From Cupriavidus sp. YR651 (GTDB taxonomy: Bacteria > Pseudomonadota > Gammaproteobacteria > Burkholderiales > Burkholderiaceae), in contig NZ_FMYZ01000002.1 of the NCBI RefSeq assembly GCF_900101625.1, forward strand, positions 496,001 to 560,000: a DNA stretch of 64,000 bases. Reading direction: 5' to 3'. The notes beneath the pieces were generated by a model. The model had not been told where the DNA came from. It made no database searches and was given only the letters and a program-made list of their open reading frames with translations. Positions 7,918-16,115 of the stretch are shown here, piece by piece (the stretch's first letter is position 1; every line of letters starts with the position of its first letter). The translations under genes were made by a program, and so were the position numbers.

Positions 7918-8202
7918 CTACAGCCCTGTGATCGACTGTCCGGGCACAAAACCGTCAATGATGTCCTCGCCGGCTTGCACCGCTGCACGTCGTGCGCCGC
8001 CCAGGCTATCCCATTGGTTGGAGAGCATCGGAAAGAGCCTGACCTGATCCGAGGCGGGATCCTGGCCTTCCTTGCAAATGACGACAGACGCGCTGTAGGT
8101 GCGATCCGGCCGTCGTTCATACCACTCGCGTGTCGCGTGGTAGGTGTAGATCAGTGGATAGATGTCATAGCCCTTGTAGTTGGCGCTGGGTGATGTGTCC
8201 AT
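7918..8202 (-). CDS. Small protein of unknown function, paralog of the protein at 6372-6659
   Basis: This 94-residue protein is about half identical by eye to the product of 6372-6659 and faces the opposite way. Shared blocks are the YKGYDIYPLIY start, PDRTYSASVVICKEG and the ARRAAVQAGEDIIDGFVPG end. The ATG at 8202 has GGAGAG 8 bases upstream. Two inverted paralogs with unrelated small genes between them suggest duplication or rearrangement. No function can be assigned from sequence. Confidence 0.7.
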   Translation of the reverse strand: MDTSPSANYKGYDIYPLIYTYHATREWYERRPDRTYSASVVICKEGQDPASDQVRLFPMLSNQWDSLGGARRAAVQAGEDIIDGFVPGQSITGL

Positions 8203-8460
8203 GGCCGCTCTCCGATGAGGGTATTCGGTCACTGTACGCCCCTTGAATCACCGCACTGCTGATTATTTTCCGCATGATGTGTCGAACACGCTTTTGCCTC
8301 GACCTGAACGTGAGAGGGGCTTCTCATGTACGTCATGCGGGGCACGCGTTCCCATCGGGCAGGCATGCTTTCTTCCGAGGATCTCCAGCACTGTCATCGA
8401 GCTGTGCTAGCGTCGCGCGCTGGCGCGTATCGTTTCAGGCATTCTCAGGTGGGAGACTTC

Positions 8461-9522
8461 ATGCAATCCGGCATTGTCGAATCCGGCTATGGTTCCGATC
8501 CGGTCGGGATGGTCAGCGGTTTCTTGTTCGCTCCCGGGCAGCCGACCCGGGAAATCGACTCCCATGCCGCGGTGGCGTGGTTGCGGCAACAGGATGCCGG
8601 ATCGCAAGCCGCGTCCGCCGCGTCTGATGTGGCGGCCACGCACGATCGCCCTTTCCTCTGGCTCCACTTCAACCTTTCCCACAGTGCCTGCGAGCGCTGG
8701 ATGCGGAGCCAGCTTGACCTGCCTGACGATTACTTCGAGGCCCTGCGCCAGGGCTCGCGATCGACGCGTATCGAGCGTCAGGACAGGGCCCTGCTGGCCG
8801 TGGTCAACGACGTCATCTACAACTTCGGTGTCACGTCCACCGACATCTCCACGCTCTGGGCAAACGCCGACCACCGGTTGCTGGTGACAGCGCGTGCCCG
8901 GCCGCTACGCTCGGTCGACAGGTTGCGCGCCGCCGTGCGTCGCGGAGAGGCCTTCCGGTCGCCGTTGGATCTCGTCGTGCACTTGCTGCGCGACCAGGCT
9001 GACGTGCTGGTGCAGATCGTGCGGGAGACGGGGAGCGGCGTTGACCAGATCGAGGACCAGTTGCTGTCGCAGCGCCTGAAGGGCAACCGCGCGGACCTGG
9101 GGGCAATGCGGCGCGGACTGGTGCGATTGCAGCGGCTGCTGGCGCCGGAGCCGGGCGCGCTGTTTCGGCTGCTGAATCGCCCGCCGGCCTGGCTGCAGGA
9201 AGGGGACTTGCAGGAGTTGCGTGAATCCACTGAAGAGTTCTCGCTGGTGCTCAACGATCTGGCCGCGCTGGTGGAGCGCATCAAGCTGTTGCAGGAAGAA
9301 ATTGCTGCCAAACTGAATGAGCAGACCAACCGTACGCTGTTCACGCTGACGCTGGTGACCGTGCTCGCACTGCCGATCAACATCGTGGCGGGCTTTTTCG
9401 GGATGAATGTCGGCGGCATTCCGCTGGCCGATCATCCGCACGGTTTCTGGGTGCTGGTGGTGCTGGTGGCCAGCTTCACGGTGCTGGCGGGGCGGTGGGC
9501 GTTCCGCAAGCAGACGGAGTGA
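8461..9522 (+). CDS. zntB: CorA/ZntB-family divalent metal transporter
   Basis: This 353-residue membrane protein has a large N-terminal cytoplasmic domain and two C-terminal TM helices. The loop after TM1 carries the family signature GMN, here as GMNVGGIP; the GGIP continuation matches ZntB-type zinc transporters rather than Mg2+-type CorA (GMNFxxMP). Members form pentamers, with the long helix before TM1 (around the LLQEEIAAKLNEQTNR stretch) lining the pore. I chose the ATG at 8461, which has GGGAG 6 bases upstream; longer frames start in noncoding-looking sequence. It is a single gene upstream of ppk2. Whether it imports or exports Zn2+ is not shown by the sequence. Confidence 0.85.
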   Translation: MQSGIVESGYGSDPVGMVSGFLFAPGQPTREIDSHAAVAWLRQQDAGSQAASAASDVAATHDRPFLWLHFNLSHSACERWMRSQLDLPDDYFEALRQGSRSTRIERQDRALLAVVNDVIYNFGVTSTDISTLWANADHRLLVTARARPLRSVDRLRAAVRRGEAFRSPLDLVVHLLRDQADVLVQIVRETGSGVDQIEDQLLSQRLKGNRADLGAMRRGLVRLQRLLAPEPGALFRLLNRPPAWLQEGDLQELRESTEEFSLVLNDLAALVERIKLLQEEIAAKLNEQTNRTLFTLTLVTVLALPINIVAGFFGMNVGGIPLADHPHGFWVLVVLVASFTVLAGRWAFRKQTE

Positions 9523-9625
9523 CGTCCGCCGTGCTTTTTCATGCAATTGCCACAGCACGGGCGTACGATATCTGGTCACTGCTGTGCGATCGGCAATCGA
9601 CCCGATCCCCGTGACGGAGCAAAAC

Positions 9626-10576
9626 ATGGATTACAACGACGAGGCGCTGATCCGGCGCATTCACCGCGAGGTGGCGGACTACTACGACGAGGAACTCGAG
9701 CTGGAGCTCGAGGACCGCGATCCGAGCCTCGTCCAGAGCTTGTTGTCCGGGGAGTCGGGTGGCCCTGGCGACAACAGCGATATCGGCGACACCGACGCCG
9801 AGCGTGCCGAACGGCACATGTACTTCCGCGAGTTGTTCCGCTTGCAGGGCGAACTGGTCAAGCTGCAGAGCTGGGTGGTAGCCACCGGGCACAAGGTCGT
9901 GATCCTCTTCGAAGGGCGCGATGCCGCCGGCAAGGGCGGGGTGATCAAGCGCATCACGCAGCGCCTGAATCCGCGCGTGTGCCGCGTGGCCGCGCTGCCG
10001 GCGCCGAACGATCGCGAGCAGACCCAGTGGTATTTCCAGCGTTACGTATCGCACCTGCCGGCGGCCGGCGAGATGGTGTTGTTCGACCGCAGCTGGTACA
10101 ACCGCGCCGGCGTGGAGCGCGTGATGGGCTTCTGCTCGGACGACCAGTACGAGGAATTCTTCCGCTCCGTGCCGGAATTCGAGCGCATGCTGGTGCGTTC
10201 CGGCATCCAGGTCATCAAGTACTGGTTTTCGATATCGGACGAGGAGCAGCACCTGCGCTTCCTGAGCCGTATCCATGATCCGCTCAAGCAGTGGAAGCTG
10301 AGCCCGATGGACCTGGAGTCGCGCCGTCGCTGGGAAGACTACACGCGCGCCAAGGAAATCATGCTGGAGCGCACCCATATCGCGGAGGCGCCGTGGTGGG
10401 TGGTGCAGGCCGTGGACAAGAAGCGCGCGCGCCTGAACTGTATCCATCACCTGCTGCAGCAGATGCCCTACGTGGAACCGCCGCAGCCGACCATCGTGCT
10501 GCCCGAGCGCGAGCGCCACGCCGACTACACGCGTCAGCCCGTGCCGGCGAGTTTGATCGTGCCTGAAGTCTATTGA
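9626..10576 (+). CDS. ppk2: Polyphosphate kinase 2
   Basis: PPK2 uses inorganic polyphosphate to phosphorylate nucleotides (or the reverse) in the cytoplasm. The 316-residue protein has a Walker A motif GRDAAGKGG at about residues 96-104 and the PPK2 Walker B/lid segment FDRSWYNRAGVERVMGF at about 153-169, followed by the WKLSPMDLESRRRW block. An acidic N-terminal extension of about 60 residues (EELELELEDRD) precedes the domain. One-domain length points to a class I or related PPK2; whether it makes ADP/GDP or ATP/GTP cannot be decided. The ATG at 9626 follows GGAGCAAAAC. A weak hairpin lies downstream. Confidence 0.92.
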   Translation: MDYNDEALIRRIHREVADYYDEELELELEDRDPSLVQSLLSGESGGPGDNSDIGDTDAERAERHMYFRELFRLQGELVKLQSWVVATGHKVVILFEGRDAAGKGGVIKRITQRLNPRVCRVAALPAPNDREQTQWYFQRYVSHLPAAGEMVLFDRSWYNRAGVERVMGFCSDDQYEEFFRSVPEFERMLVRSGIQVIKYWFSISDEEQHLRFLSRIHDPLKQWKLSPMDLESRRRWEDYTRAKEIMLERTHIAEAPWWVVQAVDKKRARLNCIHHLLQQMPYVEPPQPTIVLPERERHADYTRQPVPASLIVPEVY

Positions 10577-10608
10577 CGACTGTCAACCCTACTCGCGTGC
10601 AATGCGCG

Positions 10609-10641
10609 GACGGACCCCGAACATATTGTGCGGGGTTCGTC
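10609..10641 (+). terminator. Possible weak terminator hairpin after ppk2
   Basis: GACGGACCCCG (10609-10619) and CGGGGTTCGTC (10631-10641) pair over 11 bp with one G-T pair and an 11-base loop. No T-run follows directly, so termination is doubtful. The rest of 10577-10847 shows no gene. Confidence 0.35.
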
Positions 10642-10847
10642 ATGTCCAATAAAATTCATTTTCGATACTTTTTGCGTGCGAAGCACTAATGCCGGATGCG
10701 GCGCGCGCGATGCCCCACTTGCGTGGGGCGTCGAAAAGTCATCTCAAGCGCGTCTTCGCGCGCGCCGATAAATCGGGACGTTCCCCGGATTGGTGCGTGT
10801 AGCGCGCCATAACACCGGTGCTCAATACTTTTGACGGAGTGTTCCTG

Positions 10848-12590
10848 ATGGGTCGCATTGCTGCGCGTACGTCTACCCGTACGTCTTCCCGTATTTTTTC
10901 CCGAGATTTGTTGTCTCGCGCCTTGCCGGCGCTCACGGCCGTGGCCGCGTTGACCCTGGCCGCCTGCGGCGGTGGTGGTGACAGCGGATCGTCGACGCAG
11001 GGTCCTGCCGGGTCGCCGGGCTCGAGCGGTCCGCTGCTGGTCAACGGCCTGGACCAGGCCTGCAGCGCCGGTGGCCAGTGCAGCGCGGCCACCGCCGCCA
11101 GCTATTCCGGCTCCGGCACCGGCATCTGGGGCCGCGCCAACGCGTCCACCGCCGCCCAGGACGTGCAGTATTCGATCTCGGGTGTGGCCGGCAAGTCCAT
11201 CGCGATGATGCTGACCAACCTGACGGGCCAGTCGGTCGCCATGCCGTCGGTGCCGCTGTCGAGCATGGTCGACGCATCGTCGCTGGCACGGCTGTCGCCG
11301 CAGGCGCTGACCGCCGAGGCCGACGACGAGGCCTCCCGGCGCGCCATCGGCGATTTCAACCGCACGGGCTGGATCGACGCGATTCAGGCATCGCAGCCGA
11401 TGCTGCGTTCGATGAGCGCGCCGCCGGTACAGCAATCGACGGCAGGGCTGGGCGTGGGCGCCACGAAGACCTGGTATCACACCGATACCACCATGCGGCT
11501 GGCCACGCTGCAGCAGCAGGTGACCGCCACCGACGGGACCATCGTCAACCTCTGGGTGGAAAACTCGCAGTTCGGTGCCGGCGCCAACCAGATCAGCCTG
11601 ACCACGGTTGGCACGCTGGCGACGGCCTTCGCCGGGACCGGCCAGATCTACGACATGCTGAAAGACATTGGCGGTCCGGTCTGGGGTCCGAACAGCTACG
11701 GCACGCAGGTGGTGCCGGCTACCGGCCAGCCCATCGACATCGTCATCCTGAACTTCAATAACGACGGCAAGCCGTACGGCAGCGTGGCCTATTTCTGGGG
11801 CCTGCACAACCTGTCGAAGACCACGGATCCGCGCAGCAACGAGTCGATCTCGCTCTACCTGGACAGCGAAACGCTGGCGCTGGGCGGCGCCGCCGGCATG
11901 CAGGCGATGAAGGTGACCATGGCGCATGAAGGCACGCACATGCAGAACTTCTACCGTCGCGGCATCATGATGGGCCCGTCGTACGTGTATGCCGACTGGC
12001 TCGAGGAAATGACGGCGATGCAGATGGAGGACTTCCTGAGCCACAGCATCGACCCGACCTTCAATGCCATCAGCAATGTGCGCTTCCCGGACTTCTATCG
12101 CTACAGCAGCTACAACTGCAACATCCTGCAGTTCACGGGCTTTGGCACGCCGTGCGAGAGCTATTCGGTGTCCGGCAGCTTTGGTGGCTTCCTGGATCGC
12201 CAGCTTGGCCTCGCGTTCTACAAGGACCTGCTGACCCGCCGGACGGCGGATTCGAAGACGGCACTGAACCAGGCGATCGTCGCGGCGCAGGCGGGCTCCA
12301 GCTTCGAGCAGCAGTTGCTGCGCTGGAAGGTGACGACCAGCAGCGGCATGCCGGCGGCCAAGTCTCCGACTGGCTATGGCTATCCGGCACGCACCGATGG
12401 CACGTATGTGCTGCCGGAGATCGATCCGTCGGCATCGGTGTATGCGTCGCTGCGCAAGCTGCCGGTGGTGCTGCCTTCGTTGCTGGAAGCGTATGGCACG
12501 TTCCCGGTCGCTCGCAGCGCGACCAACGGCGTGTACAGCGACAAGGTACGCGTCCCGGCCGGCGCGACGCTGTCCGTGGTGGTGTACTGA
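10848..12590 (+). CDS. Large lipoprotein with zinc-metalloprotease motif (M30/hyicolysin-like)
   Basis: The 580-residue protein has an N-terminal signal ending in a lipobox (ALTLAAC followed by GGGGDSGSS), so it is probably a membrane-anchored lipoprotein. Around residues 360-370 it carries HEGTHMQNF, an HExxH zinc site, followed about 25 residues later by DWLEEMTAMQMEDF with possible third-ligand glutamates. This arrangement resembles M30 (hyicolysin-type) peptidases; protease activity is an inference. The early sequence has a 12-base repeated element coding RTSTRTSSR. The ATG at 10848 has GGAG about 10 bases upstream. It is a single gene with its own terminator. Substrate is unknown. Confidence 0.7.
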   Translation: MGRIAARTSTRTSSRIFSRDLLSRALPALTAVAALTLAACGGGGDSGSSTQGPAGSPGSSGPLLVNGLDQACSAGGQCSAATAASYSGSGTGIWGRANASTAAQDVQYSISGVAGKSIAMMLTNLTGQSVAMPSVPLSSMVDASSLARLSPQALTAEADDEASRRAIGDFNRTGWIDAIQASQPMLRSMSAPPVQQSTAGLGVGATKTWYHTDTTMRLATLQQQVTATDGTIVNLWVENSQFGAGANQISLTTVGTLATAFAGTGQIYDMLKDIGGPVWGPNSYGTQVVPATGQPIDIVILNFNNDGKPYGSVAYFWGLHNLSKTTDPRSNESISLYLDSETLALGGAAGMQAMKVTMAHEGTHMQNFYRRGIMMGPSYVYADWLEEMTAMQMEDFLSHSIDPTFNAISNVRFPDFYRYSSYNCNILQFTGFGTPCESYSVSGSFGGFLDRQLGLAFYKDLLTRRTADSKTALNQAIVAAQAGSSFEQQLLRWKVTTSSGMPAAKSPTGYGYPARTDGTYVLPEIDPSASVYASLRKLPVVLPSLLEAYGTFPVARSATNGVYSDKVRVPAGATLSVVVY

Positions 12591-12597
12591 TCGTCTG

Positions 12598-12624
12598 ACG
12601 TTCCCGCGCGAGCGGGAACGTCTT
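12598..12624 (+). terminator. Intrinsic terminator after the lipoprotein gene
   Basis: A perfect 10-bp stem ACGTTCCCGC / GCGGGAACGT (12598-12607 and 12612-12621) with a GCGA loop is followed by CTT. It starts seven bases after the stop codon. The T-run is short. Confidence 0.6.
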
Positions 12625-12677
12625 GCGGAGTCTTCCTCCATTGCACGGCCCGCCGCCCGGCGGGCCGTGTCCCGGTA

Positions 12678-13769
12678 CTACAGCGGTATGCCGGGAAACG
12701 CTTCCCCAAAGGTCTGCACGACGCCGGTCAGTTCGGCCTCGTAGCCGGGCAGGGCATCCACCCGCTCCCGGAAATTCCTGTTATTCATGGCCGAGACGGC
12801 GCCCACCAGTGCCGGGCTCTCCAGCATCCTTTTCTCGATCGCGAAGAAATACCGCTCCTTCAGCACGGGCACGAATTCGAGCCCGAATCGTCGCGCCGCG
12901 GTTTCCACGCCGAAGCCGACATCCGCCATCCCGCTGCCGATGTAGGCGGCCACTGCGGCATGGGTGAACTCGCCATTGCTGAAGCCCTCGATCCGGTTGG
13001 GATCGATCCCCCGCCGCGCCAACATGAGATCCAGCAGCAGCCGCGTGCCGGAGCCAACCTGCCGATTCACGAATCGCACATCGGATCGCACCAGGTCGTC
13101 CAGCGAATGCACACCCAACGGGTTTCCGGGCCGTACGAACAGGCCTTGGGAGCGCACCGCCAGATGGATCAGGCAATGGGTTTCCGGCCGCAGCCAGGCA
13201 GTGAAACGCCGCAACGTTTCCTGCTCGAACTCGCCGATCGGCACGTGGAAGCCCGCCACGTCGCAAGCGCCCTCGGCCAGCGCCGCCACGGCCTCCAGGC
13301 TGCCGCAGTACTTGAGGTCGTGCCGCACTTTGTGCTCGTCCAGGAAGTCCCGCAGCGCGGCCACCGCAAATCCATGGCTGGCGTGGATGCGCACCGCGGG
13401 GTCGGATTCGGCCATCAGCTTCTTCAGCTCGATTTCCAGCTCTGATGCCAGACTGTCCAGCGTCGGCGACAGGCGCGCCGCAATCCGCTTGCTGGCCCAG
13501 ACCAGCTGCTGCGCCAATGGCGTCAGCGTGGACCCGCGCCCACGGGTCTTGGCGATCAGCGCGCCGCCGAACAGGGTTTCGGCGTCGCGCAAGATGCCCC
13601 AGGCGTAGCGATATGACAACGCCACGGCCTCGGCCGACTGCGCGATGTTGCCGGTGGCCTCGATATGGCCCAGCAGGGCGACCAGACGCGATACATCGAG
13701 GCCCGGCGCGGGCGTCGGGGCAGTGTCGTCACGGATCTGGAGATGGGGAAGAATCGAGATGCGTAGCAT
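12678..13769 (-). CDS. fdsR: ModE/LysR-like regulator of formate dehydrogenase (FdsR-type)
   Basis: The 363-residue protein has a ModE-type winged helix at about residues 20-110 (SRLVALLGHIEATGNIAQSAEAV, then RGRGSTLT), followed by a periplasmic-binding-protein-like effector domain to the C-terminus. In C. necator the gene at this place next to fds encodes FdsR, which controls the operon; the same role here is inferred from divergent position. The ATG at 13769 has no ribosome-binding site and overlaps one of two TAGCATAT repeats (13764-13771, 13780-13787), so the mRNA may be nearly leaderless and autoregulated. An upstream TTG extension would add sequence that contains these repeats and is unlikely. 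The effector could be formate or an oxyanion. Confidence 0.8.
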   Translation of the reverse strand: MLRISILPHLQIRDDTAPTPAPGLDVSRLVALLGHIEATGNIAQSAEAVALSYRYAWGILRDAETLFGGALIAKTRGRGSTLTPLAQQLVWASKRIAARLSPTLDSLASELEIELKKLMAESDPAVRIHASHGFAVAALRDFLDEHKVRHDLKYCGSLEAVAALAEGACDVAGFHVPIGEFEQETLRRFTAWLRPETHCLIHLAVRSQGLFVRPGNPLGVHSLDDLVRSDVRFVNRQVGSGTRLLLDLMLARRGIDPNRIEGFSNGEFTHAAVAAYIGSGMADVGFGVETAARRFGLEFVPVLKERYFFAIEKRMLESPALVGAVSAMNNRNFRERVDALPGYEAELTGVVQTFGEAFPGIPL

Positions 13770-13787
13770 ATGCGAAAAATAGCATAT
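13764..13787. promoter_or_regulatory. Direct-repeat operator candidate between fdsR and fdsG
   Basis: TAGCATAT occurs at 13764-13771 and again at 13780-13787, 16 bases apart, so both copies lie on about the same face of the helix. The second overlaps the -35 of the fdsG promoter and the first overlaps the fdsR start codon. This fits a site for FdsR acting on both genes. Confidence 0.45.
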
Positions 13788-13815
13788 TGAATGGGCCAAA
13801 TCACCCGCCTATAGT
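13787..13815 (+). promoter_or_regulatory. Sigma-70-like promoter for the fds operon
   Basis: TTGAAT (13787-13792) and TATAGT (13810-13815) are separated by exactly 17 bases and point towards fdsG. The expected start near 13822 gives a leader of about 140 bases. Confidence 0.55.
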
Positions 13816-13856
13816 CGCACAAACAGGCCAAAGAGCCCGCTGCAACGCCCCCGAAT

Positions 13857-13904
13857 ATGAAAAAAAAAGCCTATATCGTGTCAGCAGGCGACACGTACGG
13901 CTAG
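13857..13904 (+). CDS. Possible 15-codon leader peptide in the fds 5' region
   Basis: An ATG followed by nine A residues opens a short frame (MKKKAYIVSAGDTYG, then TAG) inside the predicted fds leader. No ribosome-binding site precedes it, so translation is doubtful. The A-tract and position make a regulatory leader worth testing. Confidence 0.2.
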   Translation: MKKKAYIVSAGDTYG

Positions 13905-13962
13905 CGGGTTGGCGGGTCAGCATGGGCTCGCCAGACCACGACGATATAAGCACGGAGACACC

Positions 13963-14487
13963 ATGCCAGACATCGCCACCCCCACTGCGCCGGCTGACGG
14001 CGACGCCATCGCGCGCATCGTTGCCGCACGGCGCGACATGCCCGGCGCATTGCTGCCGATTCTGCACGACATCCAGGACAGCCAGGGATTCATCCCCGCC
14101 GAGGCGGTGCCGGTCATTGCCAAGGCTCTGAACCTGTCGCGCGCCGAGGTGCACGGCGTCATCACCTTCTATCACCACTTCCGCGACCAACCGGCCGGCC
14201 GTCACGTCGTGCAGGTCTGCCGCGCCGAGGCGTGCCAGTCCGTCGGCGCCGACGCACTGGCCGCGCACGCCAGCAAGGCGCTCGGTTGCGATTTCCACGA
14301 GACCACGGCCGACGGCCAGTTCACGCTGGAGCCGGTCTACTGCCTGGGCCAGTGCGCATGCGGCCCCGCCGTGATGATTGGCGACCGGCTCCACGCCCGC
14401 GTCGACGCCCGGCGCTTCGACGCCTTGACCGGCGCGCTGCGCGAACCGGCGGTACAGCCCGCGCAATCCGTGGAGACCCAGGCATGA
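13963..14487 (+). CDS. fdsG: NAD-dependent formate dehydrogenase gamma subunit
   Basis: FdsG is the small [2Fe-2S] subunit of the soluble molybdenum formate dehydrogenase, homologous to NuoE of complex I. The 174-residue protein has the NuoE-like helical N-terminus (LLPILHDIQDSQGFIP) and the thioredoxin-like domain with the four cluster cysteines arranged as C-x4-C (VCRAEACQ) and C-x3-C (CLGQCAC). It passes electrons between FdsA and the FMN/NAD subunit FdsB. The ATG at 13963 has CGGAG 5 bases upstream. Its stop overlaps the fdsB start (ATGA at 14484-14487), so translation is probably coupled. Confidence 0.95.
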   Translation: MPDIATPTAPADGDAIARIVAARRDMPGALLPILHDIQDSQGFIPAEAVPVIAKALNLSRAEVHGVITFYHHFRDQPAGRHVVQVCRAEACQSVGADALAAHASKALGCDFHETTADGQFTLEPVYCLGQCACGPAVMIGDRLHARVDARRFDALTGALREPAVQPAQSVETQA

Positions 14488-16040
14488 GCACCACGATCTT
14501 CGTTCCCCGCGATTCCACCGCGCTGGCGCTTGGCGCCGACGACGTCGCGCACGCCATCGCCCAGGAGGCCGCCAAACGTGGCGCCGATGTCCGCATCGTC
14601 CGCAATGGCTCGCGCGGCATGTTCTGGCTTGAACCACTGGTCGAAGTGCAGACCGATGCCGGCCGCGTCGCCTACGGCCCGGTGACGGCGGAGGATGTGG
14701 GCGCGCTGTTCGACGCCGGATTCCTCGCCGGCGGCACGCACGCGCTGGCGCATGGTCCCACCGGCGAGATTCCGTTCCTGAAGAAGCAGGAGCGGTTGAC
14801 CTTCGCGCGCGTCGGCATCACCGATCCGCTGTCGCTGGACGACTACATCGCGCACGAAGGCTATGCCGGCCTGACGCGCGCGCTGTCGATGGCCCCCGCG
14901 CAGATCGTGCAGGAGGTCACCGACTCCGGCCTGCGGGGACGCGGCGGTGCGGCGTTCCCCACGGGCATCAAGTGGAAGACTGTGCTGGGCGCGGCCTCCG
15001 ACATCAAGTACATCGTTTGCAACGCCGATGAGGGCGACTCCGGCACGTTCTCCGACCGCATGGTCATGGAGGACGATCCGTTCATGTTGATCGAGGGCAT
15101 GACGATTGCGGGGCTGGCCGTCGGCGCCGAGCAGGGCTACATCTACACGCGCTCCGAGTATCCGCACGCGATTGCCGCCACCGAGGCCGCCATCGAGATC
15201 GCGACCCAGGCCGGCTGGCTCGGCGACAACATCCGTGGCAGCGGCCGGCGCTTCCGGCTGGAAGTGCGCAAGGGTGCCGGCGCCTACGTCTGCGGCGAAG
15301 AAACCGCGCTGCTCGAAAGCCTGGAGGGCAAGCGCGGCGTGGTGCGCGCCAAGCCGCCGCTGCCGGCGCTGGAAGGGCTGTTCGGCAAGCCGACCGTCAT
15401 CAACAACGTGATTTCGCTGGCCACGGTGCCGGTGATCCTGGCGCGCGGCGCCACGTTCTATCGCGACTTCGGCATGGGCCGCTCGCGCGGTACGCTGCCA
15501 TTCCAGCTTGCCGGCAACATCCTGCAGGGCGGTCTGGTGGAGAAGGCGTTCGGCATCACGCTGCGTGAACTGCTGGTCGACTTCGGCGGCGGCACGCGCA
15601 GCGGCCGCGCGATCCGCGCCGTGCAGGTGGGTGGCCCGCTGGGTGCCTACCTGCCCGAATCGCGCTTCGATACGCCGCTGGACTACGAGGCCTACGCGGC
15701 ATTTGGCGCGGTTGTGGGCCACGGCGGCATCGTGGTGTTCGACGAAACCGTCGACATGGCGAAGATGGCGCGCTACGCGATGGAGTTCTGCGCGATCGAG
15801 TCGTGCGGCAAGTGCACGCCGTGCCGGATCGGCTCCACGCGCGGCGTGGAGGTGATCGACCGCATCATCGCGGGCGAGGCGCCGGTGAAGCACGTGGCGC
15901 TGGTTCGCGATCTCTGCGACACCATGCTCAACGGGTCGCTCTGCGCGATGGGTGGCATGACGCCCTATCCGGTGCTGTCCGCGCTGAACGAGTTCCCAGA
16001 GGATTTCGGCCTGGCCGCCAAGCCGGCCCGGGCAGCCTGA
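14484..16040 (+). CDS. fdsB: NAD-dependent formate dehydrogenase beta subunit
   Basis: FdsB carries FMN, the NAD-binding site and a [4Fe-4S] cluster and reduces NAD+ with electrons from formate; it is homologous to NuoF. The 518-residue protein has an N-terminal thioredoxin-like part, then the NuoF domain with GLRGRGGAAFPTG and NADEGDSGT (FMN/NAD contacts), GAGAYVCGEETAL, and the C-terminal cluster motif ESCGKCTPCRIG with a later Cys in LNGSLCAMGG. The start overlaps fdsG by four bases. A short perfect hairpin (16065-16083) lies in the gap before fdsA. Confidence 0.96.
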   Translation: MSTTIFVPRDSTALALGADDVAHAIAQEAAKRGADVRIVRNGSRGMFWLEPLVEVQTDAGRVAYGPVTAEDVGALFDAGFLAGGTHALAHGPTGEIPFLKKQERLTFARVGITDPLSLDDYIAHEGYAGLTRALSMAPAQIVQEVTDSGLRGRGGAAFPTGIKWKTVLGAASDIKYIVCNADEGDSGTFSDRMVMEDDPFMLIEGMTIAGLAVGAEQGYIYTRSEYPHAIAATEAAIEIATQAGWLGDNIRGSGRRFRLEVRKGAGAYVCGEETALLESLEGKRGVVRAKPPLPALEGLFGKPTVINNVISLATVPVILARGATFYRDFGMGRSRGTLPFQLAGNILQGGLVEKAFGITLRELLVDFGGGTRSGRAIRAVQVGGPLGAYLPESRFDTPLDYEAYAAFGAVVGHGGIVVFDETVDMAKMARYAMEFCAIESCGKCTPCRIGSTRGVEVIDRIIAGEAPVKHVALVRDLCDTMLNGSLCAMGGMTPYPVLSALNEFPEDFGLAAKPARAA

Positions 16041-16064
16041 GTTCGCTCCGGTCCATGACAACGA

Positions 16065-16083
16065 CGTGCCCCTCAGGGGCACG
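16065..16083 (+). other. Hairpin in the fdsB-fdsA gap
   Basis: CGTGCCCC (16065-16072) and GGGGCACG (16076-16083) form a perfect 8-bp stem with a TCA loop, 32 bases before the fdsA start. No T-run follows, so it is more likely an mRNA stability or processing element than a terminator. Confidence 0.4.
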
Positions 16084-16115
16084 CACCCTACAGATCTAGA
16101 AACGGGAGACATCCC

